Of a DNA stretch of 64,000 nt, positions 11,902 to 21,985 are shown piece after piece. The notes below the pieces were generated by a model. That model had not been told where the DNA came from. It did no database searches and saw nothing but the letters and a program-made list of their open reading frames with translations. The DNA is from Gracilariopsis chorda (lineage: Eukaryota; Rhodophyta; Florideophyceae; Gracilariales; Gracilariaceae). How positions within the stretch are numbered: position 1 is the first letter of the stretch; each line of letters starts with the position of its first letter. Position numbers and translations under genes: made by a program. The stretch lies in the NCBI GenBank assembly GCA_003194525.1, contig NBIV01000282.1:1-64000 (forward strand), given 5' to 3'.

Positions 11902-13953
11902 CTAGTGAGCTGGGCTATGGGCAGACGCGGACGAGAGAGCCGGGGAATGTTTGGGGTCCGTCAGGTTCAGACCGAAGTGGTTATCCAAGTCGGCCGCCAA
12001 GGAAGTTGACAGAACTTTAGCGTTCTGGTCCAGAATGGTTGCCAATGCCTCCTTGACCACTTGGTTCCTCCCCAACAGGGATTCGTACCGTGACGCCCTA
12101 TGGACCCACGACTGCGCCGCACACAACGCCTTGACGACCCCAATGGGCGCGGTCACGCTTGCCGAACGGCAAACCCCGACGAGCTCCCCATAGGCTCGAG
12201 CTATGTCCATAGGTATCGCAGGTGGCGGAGGCGTCACTGGCGCAGTGACCGCCAAAGAACGAAGCGAACTAGTAGTGATGGCCGTTGGACTAATAGAAGA
12301 CTCAGGAAGATCGACCACGGGGTGCTCTGAAGTTGGCTCCCAAGAGGAAGCAGGGACAGGCACGGTTGGCGGACCATCGGAAGGAGGTTGCAAGCAAGCA
12401 GCACCAAACCCAATGGCCTGCAGATAATAGTCCGCGATGTTCCGATGCGGTACATCGACTGGAGTATCCAATAAGGGCTTCTACTCGTAGGCCTCGCCAT
12501 CTTTGCGACCCAAAAGATGCTCCAGAATCGTCCAGAACTCGTCCACGTCGTAGTCGTACCATAGGTATCTAGGGGTCTTTGCCCAATCGACCTGCAGTAC
12601 ATAATCTAAAAGCTCTTACGTGTGCTCCGTGCTATACAAGATCCGGCGGACTATGTTCTGCACCCCTAACTCAGGAATGAACGCGATGAGGCGGGGAGGC
12701 AGGGGCCCCAATCGGCCCTCAGGACTTGGAACAATTTCCTCATTCCAAATTCGATGGTCGACCTCACGGACATTTGCATGCACGCCGGTACTGGCAGTAT
12801 CCAAGAAGGCCATGAGGCGGAATACCGCCCATTCCACAAAGAAGACCTGCCAGGTAAGCCAAGGGAGTCGCTGACGGAAATCGCCCTGGAGTTGGGTGGT
12901 GTGGTAAGCCACAATGTACGGAGTACGAACCATGAGGAGATTAGACACATGCCAAATGGATGCCCTAGAGCTCGCAGCGACCGGGGGCATGGGAAGATAG
13001 ACGTTGGCCTTACGGGATGGGTGCATGGGAAGCTAGACGTTGGCCTTACGGGACGGCAGCATGTCGCGGAATTCGACCTGATGCCAGCAGAAGAAGCACT
13101 TCAAATTCATCCGGATACGGCCGTAGGGTTCGATAATGTCATTCCAAAAGGACCTGTTGCCAATCCAGTACAGCCTATAATAAGGCGGTTTGTAGCACAT
13201 CATCCCCAGAAGGTTATGGTCGCCAGGTGGGAACGAAGACCGAAAGTCACCGTGTAAGAAATATAGGTCCACGAGGAGCCGGTTAACCCTCCATTGGTAA
13301 TCTTCTTCTTCGTCGCATCGGACATACGGCATGTCCAGTCGGACGAAGACAGGGGTTCGCACCACCACTCAGACGTCTGCGGGGAGATGTAGCCAACGGT
13401 TGTACCAAGAGGTCTCTCGCGCGTTCTTCTTCTCACGTACTTAATTCGGAATTGCTGCGATTGTACGGGCGTCCAAATATTGGTACTGGTAGCGGATGAA
13501 TCCTTCCACCGAACTTGGCAAATGAGTGCTCCCTATGGCCATCGGATTGCGCCCCAGTGTATGGTCATAACTCTCCCCAGGATGGGCATACGCGCTGCTG
13601 GCGAGGACTAAAGCCATAGGAGAGGATTCCACAGTGCCCGCCAACCGCGGGATGCGTTCACTGTCGTCACACAGCGGGCGAGGGCTCCAAAGGTTTAAGT
13701 ATGAATCTGTTCCAAGACCATGCCGATTGGAGTAAACGCCAAGGGAAATGGCCAAGGGTCGTAATGGGAGGACTTCGGGTACACTAAAACGAGGAGACCA
13801 ACGGACTCCGCGCGCAATCTCCGTGGGGTTAGAAGGGACGACCCGAAAGAAGCGGAGCGAACGAAGTGGATGCAAGTGCGCAGTAGCTACACCCCGGCGG
13901 TAGACATTGGCGCCCAATTGGTCTACATGTGATGCACTCATCCCCGCAGACAC
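11902..13953 (-). pseudogene. Antisense reading region inside the gypsy element
   Basis: About 2 kb between the chromodomain and the 3' LTR is nearly empty of long plus-strand frames. It carries a train of long minus-strand frames (about 13953-13441, 13368-13033, 13026-12616, 12471-11902) that together would make a protein of 600 or more residues. No known domain was recognised; the middle part is rich in aromatic residues and Arg. A roughly 36-bp direct duplication lies near 12985-13055. Antisense frames in this position are known in some plant gypsy elements. Decayed like the rest. Confidence 0.5.
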
Positions 13954-14194
13954 TGCTATTTGACAGGGAACAGGAACTTGGGCACGACCAATGGCCGATC
14001 CATATCCCTTCCCAGCCCTTACTAAGGGCTAGTAGGGGGGGGTGCTAAACGAGTCAATCGACTATTGGGATGGCGACCAGCGCTAATGGAGGTATCCTAC
14101 CGGTCTTTACACAGGAGTACATGGAATTGGGCGTCATGGAGAAGCGGGCCGACGGTGAGTTCTGCCGAGGCTGCAGAAACTAAGGTGGGGAGTA

Positions 14195-14731
14195 TGTAGT
14201 ACAATAGTTCTAAGGTCAAGCTGCTGGCAAGATGAAGTGCCGAAGAGGTGGACGAAGGACCAGAGCACCACTGGCTTGTGTCCATATTAGCCACGTGAGT
14301 CGGAGATAATTGTGATCAGAGGTGTGACCTCCGCTGGACCTGGCGTTGCAGCACAGTTCACGGTAGAATCGTTTAGTACTTTACTTAATTTTTTTTTTTT
14401 TAGTAGTAGTTACCAGTTGTCTAGAGCGCCTCGCCAACTATATTAGTTGGCTCGAGTGCCGCCGGCCACTGAAGAGTAAAGGCAAGCACCACGTCCGTCC
14501 TCTAATCGCCCCCAAGCTTCCAGCGGACACAGGCTTCCAAGCCATCGTTACGAGTGTGCCCGACCTGTAGCGATCTCAGATAATGCCCGCCCATTGCGCC
14601 TGCACGTCAGGAGGTGCCCACGACACAACTAGACCCCAGTGGACTGTCACCCTAGTGGCTGTTACTCTGCGGCCGCTACCTCTAGTAGGTACTACTTCCC
14701 CACTTGTCCTTGGAACTAGTATTCTACTACA
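14195..14731 (+). repeat. 3' LTR of the gypsy element
   Basis: Starts TGTAGTAC and ends TACTACA and matches the 5' LTR throughout. A purine-rich stretch (aaggtggggagta) directly precedes it and fits a polypurine tract. Confidence 0.88.
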
Positions 14732-15139
14732 TCTACCACTGCCGACGCGACGAACACCAGCGTTTTGCCTTACACCGCCTGCGTTCAACCTGGCCCCTCC
14801 AGAATTGTCTCTGGCACCTCCAGAGTTAGATCGGAGACCATCAGAGTTTGGACGTTGCCCTCCTCTCGTCATTCTAATTTACTAGAAAAGAAGAAAAAAA
14901 TTCTATTTTTTTATAAACCGCTAAAATATTTGCCTGAGTTCCAGAATAATTTCCAATATAACAAAAAGTAGAAAGTGGAAAACCGGTTGCAATTTGTAGC
15001 GTTGCACCCACAGTGCTTAATTGCATGAGCAACCAAAAAAAGTTGCTGCAAGACTTATACTTATCTGATGCAGTCGTACTCAGCACAGGGACTCTTAACA
15101 CACTCCTGTTGGATTATGAACGGCGAAATGTGCCCAGCC
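14732..15139. other. Short biased repeat, then AT-rich sequence without a gene
   Basis: 14760-14850 contains imperfect tandem units of about 24 bp. Read on the minus strand they give Asn-Gly-Gly-rich units of the type NSGGAR and NAGGVR. This may continue the biased stretch on the far side of the gypsy element. 14880-15139 is AT-rich with nothing recognisable. Confidence 0.4.
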
Positions 15140-15937
15140 GGTTTTCAAGCCGTTTGATGTTTAACCCGCGTCTGGTTGTAAGGATTGGTCTGCATTTACT
15201 CAGACACGGAAGTGTGCTTTTCGGCCCCAGGAGGTACGACACGGCGGCCGCCCCGGACGCTGCACAGCAAGATGGTATTAGGTCCGTGAAACCCTTAGAA
15301 TTCCTGGATCGCCGTCAAACGACCAGTGTACCACAGAGGCGCACCTAAAATTTCCCAGATCCGTGGTAGTGACGGGGTTAATCTTGTGGCGACCTGCACG
15401 AGAGCTCAGCCTTGCCTTGGTGCCAGGCCAGCAAAAGTGCCCAAAGTAGCAAAAGGTTAGGACACTGCTCTATTGGCCAAGCCTGAAATGGTGGGTGAAA
15501 ATAGGGGTTAGGGTCAGCATCCGAGATGGTTTTGGCACTACGCCAGTGCAGTATATATGCCTGTTGTAGGCATGTCTGCAATGTATTTTCAGCATACACT
15601 GCACTGGCGCAGTCCACCGTGCCACGTGTCTAAATGAACAGCCGGGGTTTGCCGCTGAATGGCTGACACTACAATTTGATTGTATTGCGAGCCATTCAGC
15701 AGCCATTGCACAGTAATCATGCAGCAGCAGCAGCTAATAAAGTGAACGATTTGCGGCCGCTGCAGCTGCTGCTGAATGTTCTAAATGGTAGGGAGGCGTT
15801 GCGCCAAATGGGGGTTTTGCATGCGCAAACGGGGGCGTGCAAAGCGATTTTTTGGCGCAACGGCTCCCATCAGTCAACAAAACCCCCCTCATACGCATGT
15901 AAATGCGTAAGAGTGGGGTGTTGACATTAAAAATTCA
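15140..15937 (-). mobile_element. Partial Helitron-like element, inverted copy
   Basis: Read on the minus strand this starts with the same 5' end as the other units (CAACACCCC...GGGGGG), has the 5' hairpin with a GGCGTTGCGCCA-type stem and a CAG-rich stretch. It then follows the long unit at 61750 through about 800 bp, including the GCACTGCGCCAGTGCAG-type stretch and the first part of the helicase-bearing region (match to about 62560). It stops at about 15175-15140 without a helicase core or a 3' end. Older and more diverged than the forward units. Confidence 0.7.
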
Positions 15938-16098
15938 TGTCAATGTAGGATACCTATGCAAGCCAGCCCTCTTGGCTCTCGGTAGACACAATCGGGGACG
16001 TCATCCTCATCGCAACTTGTCACATATTTGCTTAGTAGTTGACTCCTAACTCCTGCGCGGCTTTTGAGGCGTTGCAAGACTGGCTCCTATCTCTACAT

Positions 16099-16532
16099 CT
16101 CTCCACTATAAGTATTTATACGCGTATGAGGGGGGTGTTCTTGATTGAATGGAGGCGTTGCGCCACAAAATCCTCTTGCACGCCCCCGTTTGCGCATGCA
16201 AAACGCCCATTTGGCGCAACGCCTCCCTACCATTTAAAAAATTCAGCAGCAGCAGCAGCAGCAAAGCTTCCTGCTTACTGGCTGGCACTCCCATAATGAC
16301 TGCAGTGCCACCCAGTTACACAGAGCAACGTGTCGCGCTTCCCTCATCATTGGCTGGCACTGCAGTCAATTTAGGCACCTAGGCGCCGCGGCGCCCCGTG
16401 GTTCTACGAGCGCTATTGCGAGCGCAAGCGAGCAAAGTGCTCGGAGAGCCTCCGAACGCCACGAAGTACACAGAGCTACAAAACCAACGCGGCGCGCAGC
16501 GCCGCCCACGGCCGAAGGCCGTTTCCACTTGT
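16099..16532 (+). mobile_element. Helitron-like short unit 1
   Basis: A 434-bp unit. Its 5' part has a run of Gs followed by a long hairpin (stem GGAGGCGTTGCGCCA against TGGCGCAACGCCTCC), then (CAG)n, then a body shared by all units. It ends in two small hairpins (GCGGCGC-GCA-GCGCCGC and ACGGCC-GAA-GGCCGT) followed by TTCCACTTGT. It joins unit 2 directly, head to tail. No coding capacity. Confidence 0.75.
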
Positions 16533-16972
16533 CTCAACACCCCACTCTTAATGATTTACACATGTATGAGGGGGGTGTTGTTGATTGATAGGAGGCGGTG
16601 CGCCAATTAACCGCTCTGTATGCCCCTCTACGCGCATGCAAAACTGCCATTTGGCGCAACGCCTCCCTACCATTTAAAAAATTCAGCAGCAGCAGCAGCA
16701 GCAAAGCTTCCTGCTTACTGGCTCGCACTCCCGTAATGACTGCAGTGCCACCCAGTTACACAAAGCAACGTGTCGCGCTTCCCTCATCATTGGCTGGCAC
16801 TGCAGTCAATTTAGGCACCTAGGCGCCGTGGCGCCCCGTGGTTCTACGAGCGCTATTGCGAGCGCAAGCGAGCAAAGTGCTCGGAGAGCCTCCGAACGCC
16901 ACGAAATACACAAAGCTACAAAACCAACGCGGCGCGCAGCGCCGCCCACGGCCGAAGGCCGTTTCCACTTGT
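16533..16972 (+). mobile_element. Helitron-like short unit 2
   Basis: A 440-bp unit starting CTCAACACCCC, with CAACACCCC pairing to GGGGTGTTG 33 bases later. Its body and 3' double hairpin are almost identical to unit 1 and it ends CACTTGT. The 5' hairpin carries one mismatch (GGAGGCGGTGCGCCA). Confidence 0.78.
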
Positions 16973-17426
16973 CTCTCCACTTTAAGTATTTATACGCGTA
17001 TGAGGGGGAGTTTCTTGGCTGAATGGAGGGGTTGCGCCACAAAATCCTTTTGCACGCGCATGCAAAACGCCCATTTGGCGCAACGCCTCCCTACCATTTA
17101 AAACATTCAGCAGTAGCAGCAGCAGCAAAGGATGCTGCTTACTGGCTAGCACTCCCATAATGACTGCAGTGCCGGCCAGCTACAGAAAGCAACGTGTCGC
17201 GCTTTCTCATCATTGGCTGGCACTGCAGTCAATTTAGGCACCTAGACACAAACCCCTACGGCTCCACATACTCTAGGCGCCGCGACCCCCCGTGGTTCTA
17301 CGAGCGCTATTGCGAGCGCAAGCGAGCAAAGTTCTCGGAGAGCCTCCAAACGCTACTAAATAGACAAAGCTACAAAAACAACGCGGCGCGCAGCGCCGTC
17401 CACGGCCGAAGGCCGTTTCCACTTGT
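16973..17426 (+). mobile_element. Helitron-like short unit 3
   Basis: A 454-bp unit starting CTCTCCACTTTAAG like unit 1, with the same hairpins and 3' end. It has about 30 extra bases (caaacccctacggctccac) also present in unit 6 at 61570-61600, so it is closer to unit 6 in that part. Confidence 0.75.
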
Positions 17427-18118
17427 CCCGCCGTACTATAATGATCTGTTCATGTATGAGGGGGGTGTTGTTGATTGACGGGACGTGTTGCGCCAAAAAG
17501 TCCCCTTGCACGCCCCCTTCAGTGCATGAAACTTCCACTTGGGTGCAACGCCTCCCCACCAATTAACAAATGCAGCTGCAGCAGCAGCAGCAGTAAAGCT
17601 TATTGGCTGTTTGGATGGTGCTGCATTTTTACTACCGCTGCTGCTCAGTGGCTTGCACTACAGTAAATGACTGCAGTGTCAGCCAATTGCAATCAATTGC
17701 ACTTAGACTGCCACATTTTTGTGAATAGTAGGTCATTTTTAAGGCCCTTTCTACATATGGACACGGACAGAACTCCATCTTGTCCATTGTCCACGATTTT
17801 GGGGTCGCTCTTTGAGCGATCCCACAGAAGAGACACACCGAAATCTCTCTACCAAAATCGTTTTTAAATTTTCGCACTGTAAACATGAATAATTTTTTAT
17901 CTTTTTCCGGCGCAGTGCCAAAAACCCATGTCCATGTCCATATGTAGAAAGGGCCTAAGGTTGTGCTTCGACTACATATTCGGATCAAAAGACCACTGTT
18001 TGGATCTGGCGCAGCATGCAGAACATTCGTTGCTGCGCAAAGCCAAAGATGGATCGGAAGGCATATCTCGACACCCCTCATACTAAAATGATTTGCCTCT
18101 CAACAAAAAGGGCATCTC
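17427..18118 (+). mobile_element. Helitron-like unit 4, diverged and interrupted
   Basis: Begins with a unit-type 5' end (TATGAGGGGGGTGTTGTTGATTGA) and a worn 5' hairpin, then a CAG-rich stretch. From about 17700 it departs from the other units and carries a MITE (17743-17955). No normal 3' double hairpin is seen before unit 5 starts. Confidence 0.55.
17743..17955. mobile_element. Tourist-like MITE (PIF/Harbinger type)
   Basis: A 213-bp insert with near-perfect inverted ends: GGCCCTTTCTACATATGGAC on the left and its reverse complement, ending GTAGAAAGGGCC, on the right. It is flanked by TAA on both sides (17740-17742 and 17956-17958), the 3-bp target duplication typical of PIF/Harbinger elements. 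No coding capacity. Confidence 0.8.
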
Positions 18119-18556
18119 AAAACTCTCCGTGCTATATTGATTTGCTTCTAAAGGAGGAGGGTGTTGTTGACCAACTAAAGGCGTTGCGCTAAAGGCTCAC
18201 ATTGCACGCCCCCTTCAGCGTACTAAAAAAATCAGCAGGAGCAGCAAACCTCAAAGCTAATTGGCTGCTCCTATATATTCACTGCCCGTGCTGCAAAATG
18301 GCTGGCACTGCAGTCACTTTGGCAGTGCAGGCCAGTTACAAGCCACTGTACTTTACACAGACTACTGCAGTGCCAGTCACTCAGCAATGTGCACGAGCTC
18401 AATTCAAATTTATATTTACTCTCGGGGCCGCGGTGCTCATTGGTTTGCAGGCTCTTTTCAAGCGATAGAGAGCAGCAACAGGCTGCAGATCCCCCGATGT
18501 CACCCTCATTCAGCGGTGCGCAGCGCCACCCGCGGCCAAAGGCCACTTCTTCTTGT
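18119..18556 (+). mobile_element. Helitron-like short unit 5, diverged
   Basis: A 438-bp, clearly older member. The 5' end GGAGGGTGTTGTTGACC, the remnant AGGCGTTGCGC of the 5' hairpin, GCAG-rich and GCACTGCAGT stretches, and a 3' end with GGTGCGCAGCGCCACC and GCGGCCAAAGGCCAC, ending TTCTTGT, all appear in unit order. Confidence 0.65.
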
Positions 18557-18664
18557 CAGGAGCGACATATAAAGAATCGAAGTCGATCATCTGCTGGTCC
18601 CGAGACAAAGCACCATTTCTTACTTGAGGGCCTTTGCCAGTTCACTAGTGTCTATCGGACCGGT

Positions 18665-18690
18665 GCGCTGACCTCATATGAGGTCAGCGC
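18665..18690. repeat. 26-bp perfect palindrome at the left end of the piggyBac element
   Basis: The core GACCTCATATGAGGTC is extended on each side by GCGCT and AGCGC into a perfect palindrome. The right-end copy (21441-21457) keeps only the 16-bp core. It is a likely transposase-binding or folding site by position. Confidence 0.75.
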
Positions 18691-18805
18691 AACGGCACGC
18701 AAAATTAAAAAAAATTGAAATCTGATCCGCATGGCCCCACATTTCAAATTTTGAACTTGAAACATGGCCTACCGGGTGGTCTTTCAACTATAAGTACTTG
18801 TAGAA

Positions 18806-18843
18806 GACGACCACTGAGCCATAACAGCAGCTCAGTGGTCGTC
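18806..18843. repeat. 14-bp perfect hairpin beside a tRNA-like B box
   Basis: GACGACCACTGAGC pairs perfectly with GCTCAGTGGTCGTC across a 10-nt loop (18820-18829). The right arm, CAGCTCAGTGGTC, resembles an RNA polymerase III A box. About 45 bp further on, GAGTTCGAACCTC (about 18871-18883) matches a B box. A full tRNA cloverleaf cannot be drawn, so this may be a tRNA-derived SINE scrap or a chance hairpin in the element's non-coding 3' part. Confidence 0.45.
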
Positions 18844-19166
18844 AGCTCACATGCGAGCAGCAAAACATGAGTTCGAACCTCGCTGAGTTTCATAAAACTC
18901 TAAAACTCCTTCGGGAGCTCGACTAATTCTAAATATCTTTAAACTCTCAGAACGTTTATAACACCCACTTGAACAGCAGAAAGAATACGGTGACATCTGT
19001 TAAAGGGGCAGTTTCGTAATAGAGTTTAAATAATCTAGCAAGTCTAAATAACGCGGATTGAATTAGTAGGGGGCCAAAGGTAAAATGAACTTATTGTAAA
19101 CTTTTGCATTCAAACATAGATTTTTAATATAAAAAACGAAGGTTGACAAGGTTGTGGACATCTTCG

Positions 19167-21269
19167 TCAGCTTCTGAACTTCATTATACCGTGACACTCT
19201 TCAATGTGTTTCATAAAACAATCTCTATTAGTACCAGTGTGACATAAAAACACTTCTTTTTCCTTTCTGATATAGCAGCCAGAACATAAAAACTTGGACT
19301 TTGTATTACCTTTGCAGAAACTGCATCGTCCTTGATATAAAGCTTTTGTAATCTTGCCATCCTTTTTTTTTCTCCTTCTATTCGTCTGCATTAAATGCAA
19401 GCCAGTGCCTGCAAACATTGGCTTCTCATGATCATTTTCACATTCTTGCTCATCTCTGCTCATTAGACCTGTGGTATCCCATGTATTCTCAATTAGTTCA
19501 TCAGCCAATTGGCAATAGACGTGGTGCGGACTTTTCACGTTTCGGGTTCCATTTGCGGCTTTGTACAACTTCCAGGCGTCCACAATACAAATCGACAAAA
19601 GAGAGCAGTTCACTCGAAATGACCACTCTTTCACTTCAATTTTCTTCTCCAGATTCAGATCATCTTGTCTGCCTCTGTTATGGCGATCGACCATTGAACA
19701 GTTTTTGTAATACTCTTCACACACTTCGGGAATTGCGACCTCCATTTCCACTTTCTTAGAAATATTTCCCTCCCGTCTCCACCTTTCTCGAATAATAGGA
19801 CAGCCAGGACTAACCGTGCCAGAGGTTGATACGAAATACCTTCTTTCTCTGTCCATCCACATTACAGCCATTATATCATTATTGATAATGCTTCCTTTCG
19901 ATAGCATAGATACAAAATCTCCCCTGTCTGATAAAGTAGTTTCGGAGAGATGTGTCATCGGATATTCACGAGTAGCATTTTTGACAACTCCAGTAAACCT
20001 TAAACCTTTTTATAGTAATGCTTTCGCTGTACTGACAGACGCAAAAAAGGAATCCGCACATACCAACCGTCCTGATCCAAACCATGGTTGCACTAAGCGA
20101 AGTAAGACTGCCGTTCCATGGGCGTTATCAGAATCAAAAACTTGTTCCGGAATATTTGCACCCATATTGAGCTCAATGTTCAGCATTATGCCACTTCGTG
20201 CACAACATACGGCCTTCATTTCAAGACCATTTTCCGGCTTTCTGTCTAATGCCGTATAGTGCGGAAGCCCGACATCAATCCAATTACCGCCTAATCCGTA
20301 CCATCGTGACATTCCTTCGTCAACACATAAGGCATGTGATGGCGTGACAAAAGACCGACGATGGTCATTGATTGCCTTCACAAAATCTGTTACGAAGGAC
20401 CAACGCGCGATTCCCTGCTCTTCAGTCACACCATTTCCTCTGAAGCATATTGAACTTCTAAGCATTTCAAATCTGTTCCGTGACATCACAAGACCAATAT
20501 TTGGCTGAGGAATAAACTTAGAAAAAGGCTCGAGGCTCCAAAGATCCCGTCTGTTAGAGAACTCAATGCGAGTCATGAGGATAAGAATTCCAAAGAATTT
20601 GAGCAATTCTCCCCCTGAAGTCCTCCGAACGTCTTTGCTTTCTAACCGAACATTTGTTCTGTTCACTATGAACTGCAAATGCTGCATAGGGAACATCCAA
20701 AGAAAGAAATCTAATGCACTCATGTTTGGAGGAACGTGACGCGATGAGATAAAATCTCCAGCTGGGCCAACCACTTTCCACTGATGCATTTGCATACAAC
20801 CATTCAGAGGACTCAACGTCGTACAGGTTTCCCACACACGACCGTGAATCACAGTTGATTGGACAGGTGCATTTTCGCTTAATAAACTTGTTTGCGGCTG
20901 CAAAACTTGCATCTGAGATGGTGTGACAAGAGCATTTTCCTCGATATTTTGCGTATTAATGGGTTCAACCTCGGTAATAGGCTCTTCTGCAGCATTCACG
21001 GCTTCGTCAACACCGGTACTTAGCTTGACACTAGATAGAGGTAGAGTTACTTCTTTTTCTCGGTTCGGTAGACGAAACTTCACAGTCAGAAAAGTGAGAT
21101 TTCGATTGTTGATCTTACGTATGTCAACATTGAGGACAGAACCGTGTACCGTTGTTGACTTCCATAGAGATCCGTAATAAAGTTTGCATTCAGCGTCATT
21201 TGTAACCAGACGAGCACGACTGTTGACAGTTGTTCCAACAGTTCTGCGAAGATCTGTGGACGGGGCCAT
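19167..21269 (-). pseudogene. piggyBac transposase, one in-frame stop
   Basis: About 700 residues in one frame from ATG at 21267-21269, interrupted only by one TAA at about 20010-20012, after STAKALL. The next residues, KGLRFTGVVKNATREYP, continue the family pattern. Catalytic aspartates expected of DDE_Tnp_1_7 are visible in LCVDEGMSRWYG, LVCADSFFAS and MWMDRERRYFVST. The C-terminus (about 19330-19180) has a Cys/His-rich zinc finger (CSFCKGN..., FLCSGCYIR, HIEECH) like the piggyBac C-terminal domain that binds the inverted repeats. The N-terminal about 120 residues are not conserved. The reading frame looks recently disabled. Alternatively the stop is a sequence error. Confidence 0.88.
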
Positions 21270-21477
21270 TGTGTACGAATGTTGTTGACGATAGTGCTTG
21301 ATGTGACAGCTACGACTGTTGGTGATGTGTTGTGGACATGGTTCAGCGCTGCCGGCGTAGAAGACATGATGAGAAGATCAAAGCGAAAAAGTTTTTGGAA
21401 AAGTTTTAAGGTTTTGATAAAGTTCTAGAGTAATTAAGATTGACCTCATATGAGGTCGCTGGTCAGATAGACACTAG

Positions 21478-21985
21478 GTTCGTTCAGAACTTAGGCTACA
21501 CGCTAGTTTCTAAGGTAACAAAAGGCACGGTTTGCACATGATAATTTTTGGCAACAACATTTGACTTTAATATGAAGCTAAGATATTCTGAAAACCGCGC
21601 GAAGCATCAGCAAGCGCCTCCATCCATCAATGAACTTGAACCATTTTCCGTGCCCCTCCCCGAACCCATGTACCTCCTTCACATATCCATGCTCCCGGCC
21701 CTATCCGTGGCAGAACTTCTACACACGGACAGGACTCGACCGTTGATCTATTACTACTCCTACTTCCAGATTCCCTTAAGCACGACTTCTTCAAAATTCC
21801 AGATCCATGGTGGACTCATGACGAGACTTGAAGATCCTCCAAACCCCCAGCCCAATTCGACAACGGCACGTTGAAAAGCGATAGTCATTGGTAGCTACCG
21901 CCTCAAACCGATTGCATGTTGTAGGGTGAGGGCGTTCAGGTTCAAGTAAAGCTTGTGAGGTTGTATGTAAAGCTTGAAATCTTTG
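21478..21985. other. Intergenic region
   Basis: One 108-codon plus-strand frame (21548-21874) shows no recognisable domain and biased Pro/Ser/Thr content. Nothing else is seen. Confidence 0.3.

Larger units (their letters stand above)
4067..14731 (+). mobile_element. Ty3/gypsy chromovirus, old full-length copy
   Basis: A 10.7 kb LTR retrotransposon with two LTRs (526 and 537 bp), a primer-binding site, gag, protease, reverse transcriptase, RNase H, integrase and a chromodomain in gypsy order, then about 3 kb with antisense reading frames before a purine-rich tract and the 3' LTR. The chromodomain after integrase places it among chromoviruses. By eye about one base in ten differs between the LTRs, so the insertion is old. 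Coding parts are broken in roughly ten or more places. The five bases flanking each end (tccac and tctac) are similar but not identical, a possible worn target-site duplication. Confidence 0.9.
18644..21477 (-). mobile_element. piggyBac-type DNA transposon
   Basis: A 2.83-kb element bounded by inverted ends CTAGTGTCTATC(G/T)GACC. Each end is followed by a copy of the palindrome GACCTCATATGAGGTC (about 18669-18686 and 21442-21457). It encodes one piggyBac-type transposase on the minus strand. The flanks show no TTAA duplication, the usual piggyBac target, so the true termini or the family's target preference may differ. The close match of the two ends suggests a fairly recent insertion. Confidence 0.8.

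Noticed and set aside
16240-16270. CAG trinucleotide runs, present in each unit, considered as independent microsatellites
   Set aside because: They occur at the same position in every Helitron-like unit, so they are part of the element rather than separate loci.
16099-17426. CRISPR-like array, because of regular repeats
   Set aside because: Units are about 440 bp and identical throughout, with no short repeats or unique spacers, in a eukaryotic chromosome end.
18830-18890. A functional tRNA gene
   Set aside because: A- and B-box-like words are present, but acceptor and anticodon stems cannot be formed.
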